This document shows, piece after piece, positions 34,026 through 45,355 of a stretch of DNA of 64,000 nucleotides (its first letter is position 1; every line of letters starts with the position of its first letter). Source of the stretch: Arachis hypogaea (lineage: Eukaryota; Streptophyta; Magnoliopsida; Fabales; Fabaceae). Under the pieces are notes generated by a model. The model did no database searches. It had not been told where the DNA came from and worked only from the letters and a program-made list of their open reading frames with translations. Position numbers and translations under genes: made by a program. Location of the stretch: NCBI RefSeq assembly GCF_003086295.3, contig NC_092045.1, positions 24,494,890 through 24,558,889 on the forward strand. Reading direction: 5' to 3'.

Positions 34026-34876
34026 GGAGTTGAGAACAACGTTTCAATTTTTCTCTAGTGCGAGAATACAAGAGGTAATGACACTAACACTTCAATAAAA
34101 TAGTACGAGGTGGGCTTCTCCTTTTATAAAGGCCGTATCAGTAGTTAGCCCACTATTAAACCCATATGGCATTCATGTATACTTCTCCTTGTAAGAAATA
34201 AATAATTTTAAGAAAAGTATAGGTAGACAATGAAAATATTAAATAATGTGAACAATGGATATATTAGATGTTTATTTCACTAGGTGTGCAGATGGTTATT
34301 CTAATATTAAGATTTAGGTGGGTAATTTAGAAGTATAGTGTGTTTTGATTTGATTGGTGGTTGATCATGTTGTTTAAGAAAGTTATTGGTTACCTAGCAT
34401 AATCCATAATTTTATTAGTTTCAGTAGCAATAAACAAAAATCATCAACACATACAAAGCCTACACTTTTCACAATGTGTTGGGTTACAGCTCATTTTTTA
34501 TTATCCTAAGAAACAACCAATGATAAGACACGTACTGGGTAATGAGCCACAAGCTTAATAGGAGTGGCTTGTAGGGTAACGACAATTTTTAAAGATGTAT
34601 TATCAAAAAATATTATACACACTAATTTTTCTAACAGTTTTTAAATAGCTACGACTGACAGATTGATATTTCACTACTTTTAAAATTTAATAGTTTTTTG
34701 CTAAATTTATTTTTTGACAATATTATTTATGTCAACAACTAATAATATTTTCAAAGCATGAAAAAAAGTAGAGATCAAATTTTTAATTTTTTTTGTATAT
34801 TGTCATAATAGTTATGAGTACTTTAAAAATAATAATTTTATAAGATTTAATACTTGCTTCAACGGTATTATGAGTA
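34026..34876. other. MULE2 interior, no gene seen
   Basis: AT-rich sequence upstream of the Ulp1 gene. 34050-34170 could hold its promoter or leader, but no clear signal is visible. Confidence 0.4.
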
Positions 34877-34885
34877 CTATAAAAA

Positions 34886-35790
34886 TTAGAATAAGTATGA
34901 TTTGGTCCCTAACGTAGAGGCCAAAAATTTATTTCGTCCCCGGCCTTTTTTTCGCTCCAAAATGGTCCCAAAGATTTCAGTTTGTTTTAAAATCGTCCTT
35001 TTTACCAATTTTATTTTTCTTATTACCAAATTACCCTTCATTAAAAAATAATAAAATAAAATAAATAAAAAATAAATAAAAAAAGGAAAGAAAGGGATAG
35101 ACAGGATCAGGGGAGGAAAGAAAAAGGCGTGGGGGGCAAGAAGGGGGGAGGGGGAAGGGAGAGAGCACCATCGCACCGCCACTGCACCGCCGTCCTGCCG
35201 CACCACCGCATTGCCGATCCCGCCACTGCCCGCATCCTCGCCGCCCCGCCGCCCTGCCGCCCTGCACCACCGCACCACCACCATGTCTTCTTCTGAATTT
35301 TTTGTGAAATTTCTGGATTTTCTTTGGGAAATTTGTTGTGGAATATTATTGTTATTGCTAAAATTTGAATTTTAAATATTATTGTTGCTGAATTTGTTGA
35401 TTATTGTTTAAGTTTATGTTACTTGATTTTTCTGATGATGATGATGACGACGACCATGATGATAATGGTGGTGATTTTTCTGGATTTTTTTGTGAAATTT
35501 CTGAATTCTTTGGAAAATTTCTGGTTGATTATGGTTAGTTTAGGAAAAAGTTCTGAGGATGATGATGATGACCATGATGATACTGATGGTAGTGGTGGTT
35601 CTAGTTGGGCATAGGTTTCTATTCTGGTGGTGGTGGTGGTTAATTTTGGGGTGAAGGGAGAAGGGTATTTTCGTCCAAAGAACGATTTTAAAACAAACTG
35701 AAACCTTGGGGACCATTTTGGAGTGAAAAAAAGGCTGGGGACGAAATAAATTTTCAGCCTCTACGTTGGGGACCAAAATCATACTTATCC
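34886..35790. mobile_element. Small MULE-type element with 9-bp TSD CTATAAAAA
   Basis: Terminal inverted repeats of about 130 bp begin GAATAAGTATGATTTGGTCC on the left and GGATAAGTATGATTTTGGTC as the inverse of the right. They share AACGTAGAGGC and GTTTTAAAATCGT further in. The perfect 9-bp duplication CTATAAAAA (34877-34885 and 35791-35799) fits a Mutator-like insertion. The interior is GC-rich (35140-35285, CCGCC and CCACC runs) then a GATGAT-rich stretch. ORFs over it (Arg/Gly-rich or Asp-rich) have no recognisable domain. Related arms are at 61740-61925 and 62425-62558. Confidence 0.85.
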
Positions 35791-35799
35791 CTATAAAAA

Positions 35800-36659
35800 T
35801 TTATGGTGTACTCATTACGAACATTACATAATAAAATATTTAAACTTTATAAAAATATAATTTTTTTATAGACTTGCAACACTCAAAGTAATCGAATTTA
35901 ATTTATTATTGGCTCTATATAGATGTAAATCGAATAGAAAAATTTGACTTGGTAATGTAAATTTCCCATTATTGCATCTGCAACAAGTTAGAATAATTTA
36001 GAAGATTAGTTATAGTAAATAAAGATCTTAATGTGAACAAACTAGAAGCCTAAAACATAAAAGTAATCAATTTACTTTTATTCCAATCATTATCACATTC
36101 TCAGCAACGTCTTCTTTGTGTTCATGAACTCTAAATCCATTTGACCATTGAATGACTAGATTAGGTAGCATTCCTCTTCTAACTTTGACCATAAAAATAT
36201 ATTCATAGTATTATATTCTCTTCTTAATTTACAGTGATAAACTTTGCCCAAGGATCGACGTGATATGCTTACACTATGACACTAGACTTTAATCCGAAGC
36301 AGCCGAACCCAGTAATTAAGAATTGTCATTACCTCATGATACAGCATTGAATCACCGTTTTAAAAACACAACTTAGTTCACATCAGATCCTTCAACAGAC
36401 CCAAACACTATATTAACCGAACATGAGAACATCATTTATTATGGAAAAAAGCTAAATGCGAACCCTAAACCACACACAAATATACCTACCCCCATACTTC
36501 AACACTAAACAATATATCCTAATGCCGATACATATCATCACCATACATGGCTACCCTTTGCCTCAGCTCTGCATTCTCCTTTTCGAGGACCATCAACAGT
36601 TTCGATAAGGACATGTCAGCTTTGCGCCGCAACTGATGCACTCGTTGTTGGGACCTAAG
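35800..36659. other. MULE2 interior, no gene seen
   Basis: No coding sequence recognised. 36520-36660 (minus) may still belong to the 3' end of the gene at 36660-37400. Confidence 0.4.
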
Positions 36660-37400
36660 AACAACTTGTTAGTTTAATTCAAAGATCTTCAATTGCGTTT
36701 CTGACAACAACTGCTCAAAGGCCACAAAAGCAGCGTCTTCTCTAGCTCGCCTTTCTGCAGTCGACAATCGTCCGTTGGCAATAATGCTTGCACCCTTGTA
36801 AGGCTGATGAACTACAACACTAAAAGAAACAAGGCACCTTCCCTGCCTCATGACATTATCACACTTCAGAAAGATAGGAGGCGTAACTTGAAGTTGGCCA
36901 CATGTTCGAATGAGCATCTGTTCCATGTCCTTGATGTAAACAAACTGTTCGGTCTAATTCTGGCACGACATCAAGCTCTGCACTCCAAAATTTGAATAAT
37001 GCTTAGCAATGCCATCAAGATCAGGTCATGTAAACATGAAAGAACACAAACACACAACTTACGAGTCTCCGAATTGGATGCCCGAGAGTCGCAACTCTCA
37101 GCACCACCTATCGACAATGCCTCGACCATTTTCAGACTTTGAAGTGGAACAACCAAACCATCTGGCCCCAACTCTGGATGATGTGGCATGTGCTCTTCAT
37201 CATTCGGATCTTCCTGGATCTGACTAATCCAAGCCTCCGCATCACTCTTGTAACAAAAATTTTTGTGTTCGTTGTCGCTGAACTCATCCACTTGAAGCTG
37301 TGTGTCTTCCCACTTGGAGTAGATACCTGGTCAACGGCCCCTCCCACAGCATAGAAGTGTTTCCTCCCATTCTCTATGAGTGCAACTCTTTTTCACTCTA
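36660..37400 (-). pseudogene. RNase H1 N-terminal (hybrid-binding, RHBD) domain gene of MULE2
   Basis: On the minus strand, from about 37365, one frame reads RKHFYAVG. The next frame, entered by a frameshift, reads PGIYSKWEDTQLQVDEFSDN and HKNFCYKSDAEAWISQI. Together these give the pattern of the RNase H1 N-terminal hybrid-binding domain (PF01693 type): FYAV-G---PGIY--W-----QV--F----K-F---EAE. After an acidic linker with DPNDEEHMPHHPELGP, a second segment (36926-36669) contains CDNVMRQGRCLVSF and ERRAREDAAFVAFEQLL, which could be a degenerate dsRNA-binding-like C-terminus; that is speculation. No RNase H catalytic domain is visible. The gene lies on the same strand as Ulp1, 2.6 kb upstream of its start. 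At least one frameshift breaks it. Confidence 0.55.
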
Positions 37401-37430
37401 GCTCTTCTAAAATGAGTTCTATGCACGCGT

Positions 37431-38376
37431 TTTATATAGGGATGGAATAATGCATACTTTTCATTTGCAGCAAGGGACATCATCCAAATCATATAACATG
37501 AGATAAAATTGTAATAGTAATAAAATAATACTTAATATTAAATTCCTCACCAATAACCTGCATTGCCATTTAATATTTTCCTTCTTATACTACGATATTA
37601 TATTTAATTTAAATTTCTCACGCACAACTCCTCAAAATATCAGGTAGAACTCACTAGACCTCTTAAAAATTTTTGAAATGACCATACGTATAGATCAGGC
37701 AACTTTAGAATCTGTCCTATAACATTTAATCTCATTGATCACGTGTCAATGACTAACCAAGAGAAATAATATTAACCTCATTTCAAATTAGCAAAAAATT
37801 AATTTTTACATACTCCACCAATCAATTTCATTTAACGTTATATCTCTTATATTATTAAAATACTCTTTAATCATCACCTTTATATATATAAATTAGTGAT
37901 CATTATTTTATTGGTTAAAAAAAGAAAAATCATACACAAGAGATACTTATTGTTATGGTCATATTTTAAATATTTTTATTTTTTCACTTGTTATAAAAAT
38001 ATTTAATTAAAAGTTTTTTATTACATTTCATGATTAATGACAAACATTTACAGTAATTAACATTTATTACATCAATAGTAATACAAACTTTATATTATTA
38101 TTAATATTATTATAGTAGTCTAGATAGTTGTATAAAATATATTTATTATTATAATAATATAAAATATTTGTTTTTGTTCTTTTTTCATTAATCACAAAAT
38201 ATATAAAAACTTTATATTAAATATTTTCAAAAAACATAAAATATTTTACATTATGTGATAGTAATAGTAACAATATACTTACCTTTAGCGTACTAAATTT
38301 TAATTATTCTCAATATCTAATCATTGACTTTGAAATTTATTAAAAAATTTACATTACATATTTCGTAACTACTTAA

Positions 38377-38442
<66 letters not shown>

Positions 38443-39421
38443 TACCGTAACTTTTTAAGACTATTTTATTCAAATAAACTTAAATTCATCTTATTTAATT
38501 CAAAAATACTATTCACATACCAAATCAGCCACCAATATATTTATGTATAAGTACATGTGTCGTTTAAATTAGTTTCAATATGTATTTATATTACAACATA
38601 TATTTTATTCGCCTATTTAATTTTAATGTACACATAGCATAATTTTATATAATTATTATTCTATAGAAGAGTGTACATTAAAAAAATAAAAAATATGGAT
38701 TGTCATTAACATATCATGTACATAGGAGTAAAATGTTATTTTCTCTACGACTAATTTACAACACTTAATTATTACTTCCAACATAATAATTACTAAATAT
38801 TATACATAAAAATATACAATAAACACATACACATAAATTTATATTTAGCTATTCTATGCTAAAACTTATAATTGTTAAAATGAATATTATTTGGATAATA
38901 TTACTTAAAATTACACTAGATAGATAATTATTAAAAAAATTTTATATTAAATTATTATGTTATCTTTTTAATTATATTTAATCTTTTTTTCTATTTTTTT
39001 AATATGTTTTTTATATAATATTTTTTTATTATTATCTATTTTAGTATGCAATAATTTTTTATTATTACAATAAAAGTTCATATTTGTTGATTAATTTACA
39101 ATAATATATAAAAATTGATCACTTTTTAAATACTTAGATTATAATAAAATAATCTTCATTTACTGCATTAAAATTAACATTTAAAATGACATATTTTAGT
39201 ACTCTTTAAAAGAACTCTTAATAATCTTATTAGTAAATTCTAACTTCTTACTAGTTATGTTTTCATTATTATTTATGCTTAATTTTTTATTTAATTTATC
39301 ATTTCTAATACCAACAATAATACATATTATAAAACATTAGAATAGTAAACCTTGCACAAGATTTATAATGATAAATATTATAATATCAAATAAAAAAATA
39401 TTCTTTACTTTCTTTGGTATT
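37431..39421. other. AT-rich MULE2 interior, no gene seen
   Basis: Two kilobases of AT-rich sequence without a gene. It holds the ATA microsatellite at 38378-38441. Confidence 0.5.
38378..38441. repeat. (AAT)n microsatellite, about 21 units
   Basis: An uninterrupted run of AAT/ATA triplets of about 64 bp, likely to vary in length between individuals. Confidence 0.95.
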
Positions 39422-40204
39422 TCTAGTTATCTTTTTTTTTTGGGCAAGGTCCAGGCCTACAGACAGGCCCAAACCAAAACAAACCAGATTCCCAAACCAG
39501 ATCCTCAAACCTATACCCGACCCGGTGTTGGAAGAGGTCTCCTTCCCCACTCTGCAGTTGAAGCTTCAAACCGGTACCAAACTCATTACCTACCACTATA
39601 ATATCGACAATATCAATGGCCACAGCCACTACATGTTACCCCAGAGCAGAGATCCGACATTGCAGCAAGCTTCCATTGACAAATTCTTCCAGAATGAGAG
39701 AAAGAGACAATCGAAAGAATCGTCAACAGACCAGATCTGAGCACTACTCCAGTCACCTAACCCTCAGTCACTAGTCAAACAATGTAGGAACCGAATCAGA
39801 AGGATTCTGAGCAGATGCAGTAGCACCGAGTTGCAAGATCAAGCTATCTCACTCTATCCGATCCAAGTGTCAGCTGAAACATAACCCCAAGGAGCATAAG
39901 CCAATCTTCTTGTTCGATGAAACTGAATGCATGCATCTAGTTGTTCATGACTACTCTCCCCTCTTAGCTGGTTTCCTGTCTGTGGTTTTCGCATCCAGCC
40001 TCCCTGGCACATTCCTTAGCAGCCGCATCAACATCTCCTCAAAACACCTACCGGTCACTCAGTACTGAGATTCTGCAAAGCTTAGAGCAGATGAATTCTA
40101 AGCAGAACCATGCACTCCGAAATGCAGAACTCTGGCTTTCTCACCCTCCAGACTAGCAGAAGGCATGCTAAGCTGGCGAGGCAAAGAATAGAACACAAAC
40201 CTAC

Positions 40205-40276
40205 CAAAAAAAGTACAAAAGGAGTACAACAAAAAGAGTACAACACCAAAAAGAGTACAAAAAGAGTACAACAAGG
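40205..40276. repeat. Short tandem repeat AAAAAGAGTACAAC in the LINE 3' region
   Basis: About five imperfect copies of a 13-17 bp unit (AAAAAGAGTACAACACC and variants) occur downstream of the RNase H stop codon. Confidence 0.8.
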
Positions 40277-40497
40277 GGGAGAGAAACAACAGACATGGCA
40301 TTCCACCCCCCTCCGGACAAACAAGGTAGCAAAATGCATATCCATAAAGCCTCCAAACTTTCAATCTGCAATCTAATTAATTCCCTGCCTGATTTGATTT
40401 ATACACAGCCAAAAAAACAAAAAAGTCATCATACTCATGATCTGTTTGCCAGTTGCAGAGACATATAGTGCTCTTGTGTCAAAATGTTGATGATGAT

Positions 40498-40967
40498 TTA
40501 CGGCTTGCACATGAGCCAATTCTGTTGAAGAGAACCGTCAGCAGTAAGCCTGGCTACTTCATGTGCTAAGCCATTCCCTTCTCTAGGCACCCAGGTAAAC
40601 CCACAATTTGTGATACTTCGCACTAATTCCAAAATGTCATCCAAAATAACTTGAATTTCTACAATTGAGGCTTTTGATTTTAAAGCTTGTATGAGTATCA
40701 AACTGTCAGATTCAAAAATAATTCTATCCAGTTGAAAGTTTTTAGCCATTATTAATGCTTCCCTAACTGCAAATGCTTCCGCAGCTAGAGGTGAGGAAGC
40801 TGCAATTTTAGAATTTGAAGCTGTGAGGAGGCTTCCAGCATGGTCTTTGAATACTGCCGCTGTTGTTCCTCCAGAGTACACTTCGCGAAACGCTGCATCG
40901 ATATTGCACTTAATCCATCCTGGCGGAGGCGGTCTCTAGGTAACCCTTCTATCTGTCCTTCTATCAT
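40498..40967 (-). pseudogene. LINE RNase H domain
   Basis: The frame reads WIKCNIDAAFREVYSGGTTA (first catalytic Asp), then SPLAAEAFAVREAL (Glu) and IIFESDSLILIQAL (Asp), ending FTWVPREGNGLAHEVARLTA. This is the plant LINE RNase H (RVT_3 type). The longest intact part is 40498-40881, and a stop is present in the upstream linker near 40938. It removes RNA from the RNA-DNA hybrid in active elements. Confidence 0.85.
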
Positions 40968-41184
40968 GAATAGAACTTATAGGTGGTTCTTCTGCAACAT
41001 CTGCAAAATCAATTTCCATTTGTTTATCATTTTTAATTACTAGTAAAGGACTAGGTTTAGACTTGTGATGCACTGCTTGATTTCTTGCTTTCCAAACCTC
41101 CCATACCAAAAAAGCAACTCTACTGCTACACAGCTCATAATCAGTTCATGTGCCAATCTTCATACTTTTAAAGAGATCTATTAC

Positions 41185-41418
41185 CTATTTCCCAAAAGAT
41201 GATACAATATAGGCCGTAGGACAGCACTGAATTTGGGCTCCGAACCACGCAGCCCTTGTCCAAGGGCAGAGTAGAAGCGCATGCTCAGTGGACTCTGGTT
41301 CCTGCAAACAAATAGGACAGATAGGAGTGTTAGAGATTTTCTTATTATAAAGATTTTGGAATACCGGCAAAATGTTATGCGAGGCCCGCCATAGAAAGGT
41401 TCTGATCTTTTGAGGCAC
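41185..41418 (-). pseudogene. LINE zf-RVT region
   Basis: Reads MPQKIRTFLWRASHNILP, then CPICLQEPESTEHALLLCPW, the standard zinc-binding region that follows reverse transcriptase in plant LINEs. It directly follows the endonuclease fragment, so the reverse transcriptase domain between them has been deleted. Confidence 0.85.
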
Positions 41419-41482
41419 TTTTAATTTCCAAATGTCTCTCTATAAATCCTTAAAGTCATCACTCGTTGATGGGCTATTGCTA

Positions 41483-42040
41483 TTATTGAGATGCTGTTCT
41501 TTCCTGGCAGCATGGTAACTCTAAGTCCATGAGAGCATTCTTATCAACAAAGCACCTGAAAGTGTCAATCTGACTAGTCGGCTTTGGATGCAACCCCACT
41601 TTCTCATGCTGTGCAATAACATCATTAAAGTCGCCAATAAAAGCCCTCAGCACATGCAAATTATTATCTACATAAGTTAACTCATTCCATAACTCCTTTC
41701 TTCTCTTAAAATTAGGATGGCCATAGACAAAATTTCCTTCCCAGACATTAACATTAACAGTGCTTATCTGGGCTTTAATAAAGTTATCACACCAAGCATA
41801 AACATCAATATTTATATTACTTTTCCAAAAAAGACAGAGCCCTCCGGACAACCCCTGGGACTCAACACAAAACATATTATCAAAACCTAAGTTTCTCCTA
41901 GTCCTAGCACAACTAAGATTACTAGCTTTAGTCTCCATAAGAAACAAAACGGACGGCCTAAGATATTTACATATACTTCTTAATTCAGACATTGTCGATG
42001 GGGCCGCCATACCACGACAATTCCAGCTAACAACAATCAT
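41483..42040 (-). pseudogene. LINE endonuclease (EEP/AP-type), C-terminally truncated
   Basis: Starts MIVVSWNCRGMAAPSTMSEL, the usual ORF2 start with the catalytic Asn. It continues with VLFLMETKAS (catalytic Glu) and FIGDFNDVIAQHEKVG (catalytic Asp/Asn). The motif with the last His is lost because the frame runs into a different sequence after ALMDLEL and stops. Length is 185 residues, against about 220 for a whole domain plus more than 500 for reverse transcriptase, which is absent. Confidence 0.9.
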
Positions 42041-43725
42041 GGCTGCTGGTGGGGCGTGATAAGGCCCGCCTCCTCAGCCATGACTGATCCAGGAACATAT
42101 TTGAACTTCTTACCTGATTTTTCCATTCTTAGGTGTTCATCATCCTTGAACTTGTCAACAAAGACTGCCAGGCTGCTTGTATCCCTAGACCTTTTAGAGT
42201 TCAGATTCAGCCTCAGATCAAACGCCAGTTCCAACACACGTTGACTTTCATTCCTTTGCTCTGACCCAGCAGCAATCTCCTCCTCCTTAAGATGCTGCTC
42301 CTCAGCTAGTTCGACGTAATACTCCTCTCCATTATCCATTCGCTGTATCATAGTTCTACCAGCAGCAGTAACAATTCTCTTAATTCTTGGTTTGTCCCTG
42401 TAGCTCCACATCTGTCCTGCATCATGCCTAACTATTCGTGTCTCCAACCCAGAATGCTTGTTAATTTTCGCATTACCATGATGCTTAGCTTGGGCATGTT
42501 TCTTACCAAAAAGCTTCTCCAATTCTTCCCTAATTGTTAGCTTTCTGGAGTTCCCGCAGACATCATCCTCTGCTTGTTGGCGCTGGACACAATCCTTCAT
42601 CTGCTTGGGCTCATCCAAACGACCCTCATTCAGCCTTATTCTGTTACCAAAAGGTTGGCGCTCCTCATTTCCCCCAACCTCAAGATGCTCCTGACACCCC
42701 ATAGAAGCATTGCATTGGGCCTAAATGCACAACTACCTTCATCTGTCTCTTGGAGCTTATCATAACCTTTCCTGATGTCAGTTCTAGTGTTTGCAAACTT
42801 GTCCCCATTTCTCAGCGCTTCCCCTGCTTCACCATGCAGCCTAGATCCGTGGCTTTCCTTTCCTAACGCCATCTGATGGACAGAATTTGCATCAAGAGTT
42901 CGCAGAGGCTCTGTTTGTAATCCCCTGCCCGTACAACTCTCTTCAGTCAAATGCTCCTTCATATGCTCCATTTTGGTGCGCTCCCCCTCACAGACTTGTT
43001 TAGCCTCAGTCCATTCCCTGTTCATTTCCTAGCCCATACTTAGGTTGCATATGGTCCCAGCTAGCCACTGCCATTGGGCTGCTACATTCCTTCTTGGTAT
43101 GACCTAGGACTCCATAATTCAGACAATAACTATCCTGTATCCTCTCATACTTGAAGTCCACCCAAAGAGTTTGATGATTCTGTGTTGCTAGCCAAAAACC
43201 CGTTGGCAAAGGCCTGGTGATGTTCACAGTTACCCTCACCCTCAAAAACATTCTCTGTAGTGTATCATTTAATCTGGGATTTTCTGTTTCCATCACAGTT
43301 CCTAATTTCTTACCAATAATTTCTGCTGTTTTCCTTGTTATATAGTTGAGTGGAAGTCCATGTATTTGTACCCATAATTCCATATACCTGTGATCCACAT
43401 CATAGAGTGACTCACGTTCGTTCCATATCTGCAGATTAAGAAGATGTCCACGGATGCTCCAGGGCCCTCCGTTCCTTATTTGGATCCCTTTCCGCACGTC
43501 CTTAAAGCTGATGAGCAATTTGTTTCTGCCAACATCAGAAATGGCAACTCCTTTCGGATGGCCCCAGATACCCAGAAGAGCTGCTCTACAGGTATTGAAA
43601 CTAACTTATCTGTCTGATAGAATCTTTCCTACCAAGTTAAGATTTTCTGCAGCAAAACTGTCATCCTCAATAGGGTTGATGGAAATAACTTTGTCTTTGA
43701 TAGATTGCTCCTCTTGGCAGGCCAT
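42037..43725 (-). pseudogene. LINE ORF1 (DUF4283 RNA-binding, zinc-knuckle) with stops and shifts
   Basis: It starts near 43725 (MACQEEQSIKDKVI) and is broken by a stop near 43610. The main part (43518-43006) contains RNGGPWSIRGHLLNLQIWN and VQIHGLPLNYITRKTAE, typical of DUF4283 proteins of plant LINEs. The zinc knuckle reads CLNYGVLGHTKKEC, where the second Cys is Tyr. Two further frames (43025-42636 and 42702-42037) cover the charged C-terminal part, rich in Glu, Lys and Arg. In active LINEs this protein binds the RNA. Confidence 0.8.
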
Positions 43726-43935
43726 ATGTACTATTGTGCAAAAGAAAAAGAAGCTAAAGAGAAAAGTATGCACAAAGAGGTGAGAAGTACGCGCAAAGGG
43801 GTGAATAACAAACAGGTAAGCACGAAGCTGTTAATCCAAGGAAACACTCCATATGAGAGAAGAGTTATCCATGAGAGAGAGAAGGCGGTTCTGTAAACCG
43901 ATCTTTTTATTCATTCATCATTAAATCTAGTTATC

Positions 43936-44204
43936 CTTTTGTTTCTCTTTTTTTTTCCGACAAAGAACATTTTCTAATTTTTTTTTTGTTTTAATATTTC
44001 CCTTTTTATTTTGGACCTCATTACATACTTTTTCAAAATTTTAATTTCTTAACCCATTCTATACTTTTTTTCACTATATGTTGTCCAAATTAACTATACG
44101 GACAACAATTGTTATTGTAGACCATGGGCTGATACAATAAAAAAGTTATGTTAACATTAAAAAATTATTTTATAACTACACTTTTTTAAATGTCTTAGTT
44201 AGAT
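43936..44204. other. AT-rich MULE2 interior, no gene seen
   Basis: Lies between the LINE insertion and the right TIR of MULE2. Confidence 0.4.
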
Positions 44205-44393
44205 GATTATAATTTTTCTACGGTTAATTATTAGACAAAGTCTGCTATTGTGGGTCTAACTTCTGCAACCATTGTTTGTCATTTATTAAAGTCATATTTA
44301 TACCACAAAATACACGTGTTCACTCTCCTAATTTGACACAGATGCTTCAGCACCTAAGAAAAAAATCTTTTTTCAGTATAGTAGAATTTCTCT
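44205..44393 (-). repeat. Right terminal inverted repeat of MULE2
   Basis: Inverse of 24958-25151 by eye; the outer end is AGTAGAATTTCTCT. It is directly followed by the outer piece of the MULE1 right TIR (44394-44512). Confidence 0.75.
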
Positions 44394-44512
44394 AGAAATC
44401 ACTATAATATTCAAAATTAAATGTGAAAGATCACTATAAAAAAAATTAAAACTTTAATAACCAAATTGGATAATTAAGTAAATTTCAGAAAGCACGATAA
44501 AATTTATTTGAA

Positions 44513-45019
44513 TCATTACCTAATAATTGTGAAACAAAAGTTTGGCTACAAACTAATAAGAATTGCATCAAGAAGTTCAGGGTCAAATTGATTTACCGAG
44601 TTAATATCAAACACCAAAATATGCATAATCTGAAAAAAAATAAAAATAAATATATTAATTAGTTTTTTCAAAACTAATGAGACCTTTCATTTTTTATTAA
44701 TATTTTTTTACTGAGTAATATTAGATAAATAATATTTTTTAGTTAACATTAGCTTTTTTTAAATTATTTTGTTAATCTTAAATTTTTAAATTCTAACTCT
44801 TAAATTATGAATTCTAGAAAAATTTGATTAATATTCACTAAGTAAAAATTAAGTTTTTATATTTTCTCTTTTTCACTTGTAGTTTTGGTCTTTGGGGTAA
44901 GATTTAGTAAATTATGAAACCTATAAAATTGAAAATGGGTCTGGCTCTCTTTATGTCTGATCCAACCAAAAAATACAGATACGTTAAAAAAAATCCAACA
45001 TAATTAAGACTTTGGTAGA
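44513..45019. other. AT-rich sequence, no gene seen
   Basis: Nothing recognisable between the right end of MULE1 and the hAT element at 45028. Confidence 0.4.
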
Positions 45020-45302
45020 GTGGTAATTAAGGTTATGAAAATCAAATTGGTCACCGAACTATTCTAGCTACTGATTTACTAGTTTGTTGGTTTAACTAAT
45101 TTAACTGTAGTTCAACTGGAATAATCGTTGCATAATAAAATAATTATTATTAAAATATAAATAAACACACTAAAATATAATTATGTATAATATATAATTT
45201 GAAATATCATTCAAATTATACAAATATTTAACTTAATTTATACAATTTCTAGAAATCATAACACTACTACAACTAACACAAATCATGGTTTTGAAAACTG
45301 GA

Positions 45303-45355
45303 CCGTTGAGAGAGCACCATTTGGACTTTTGTAACTCTAGAAATGCTCATTTGAG
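45303..45355 (+). repeat. 53-bp LTR piece, exact duplicate of 45773-45825
   Basis: The two copies are identical over 53 bp, 470 bp apart, and belong to the same LTR sequence. The first copy ends abruptly at a GC-rich segment. Confidence 0.95.

Larger units (their letters stand above)
39432..43925 (-). mobile_element. L1-type LINE, minus strand, TSD TCTAGTTATC
   Basis: The element reads on the minus strand. Its 3' end is a poly(A), seen as ten T at 39432-39441. The 10-bp duplication TCTAGTTATC flanks it (39422-39431 and 43926-43935). In order it has ORF1 (DUF4283-type), endonuclease, then zf-RVT and RNase H. The reverse transcriptase is missing: endonuclease ends near 41483 and zf-RVT starts at 41418. 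It is inserted in MULE2. Confidence 0.9.
24958..44393. mobile_element. MULE2: large Mutator-like element with transposase, Ulp1 protease and RHBD gene
   Basis: The left end (24958-25151) and the inverse of the right end (44205-44393) align over about 190 bp at roughly 80% by eye. Both start GAAATTCTACTAT and share GGTGCTGAAGCAT and TAACCGTAGAAAAATTATAATC. The flanks AGAAACTAG and AGAAATCAC are similar but not identical, consistent with an old 9-bp duplication. Inside are a FAR1-type MULE transposase on the plus strand and two accessory genes on the minus strand. A hAT element, a small MULE and a LINE are nested in it. Without them it is about 13.4 kb, very long for a MULE. Ulp1-bearing MULEs are known in plants (Kaonashi type). 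The alternative is two unrelated short copies of one repeat at either end. Confidence 0.65.
19453..44512. mobile_element. MULE1: Mutator-like element, right TIR split by MULE2
   Basis: The left terminal inverted repeat is 19453-19640. Its inverse is found in two pieces: 24886-24957 and 44394-44512, separated exactly by the 19.4 kb MULE2. The first piece matches the inner part of the left arm (around GATTCAGCTAACAG). The second piece matches the outer part (around TTAAATAATTAAATAAATCT). The joined arm is about 189 bp, as long as the left one, with roughly 65-75% identity by eye. Without MULE2 and the nested LTRs the element is only about 2.5 kb and carries a PB1-like ORF. No clear 9-bp duplication was found. 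Confidence 0.7.
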
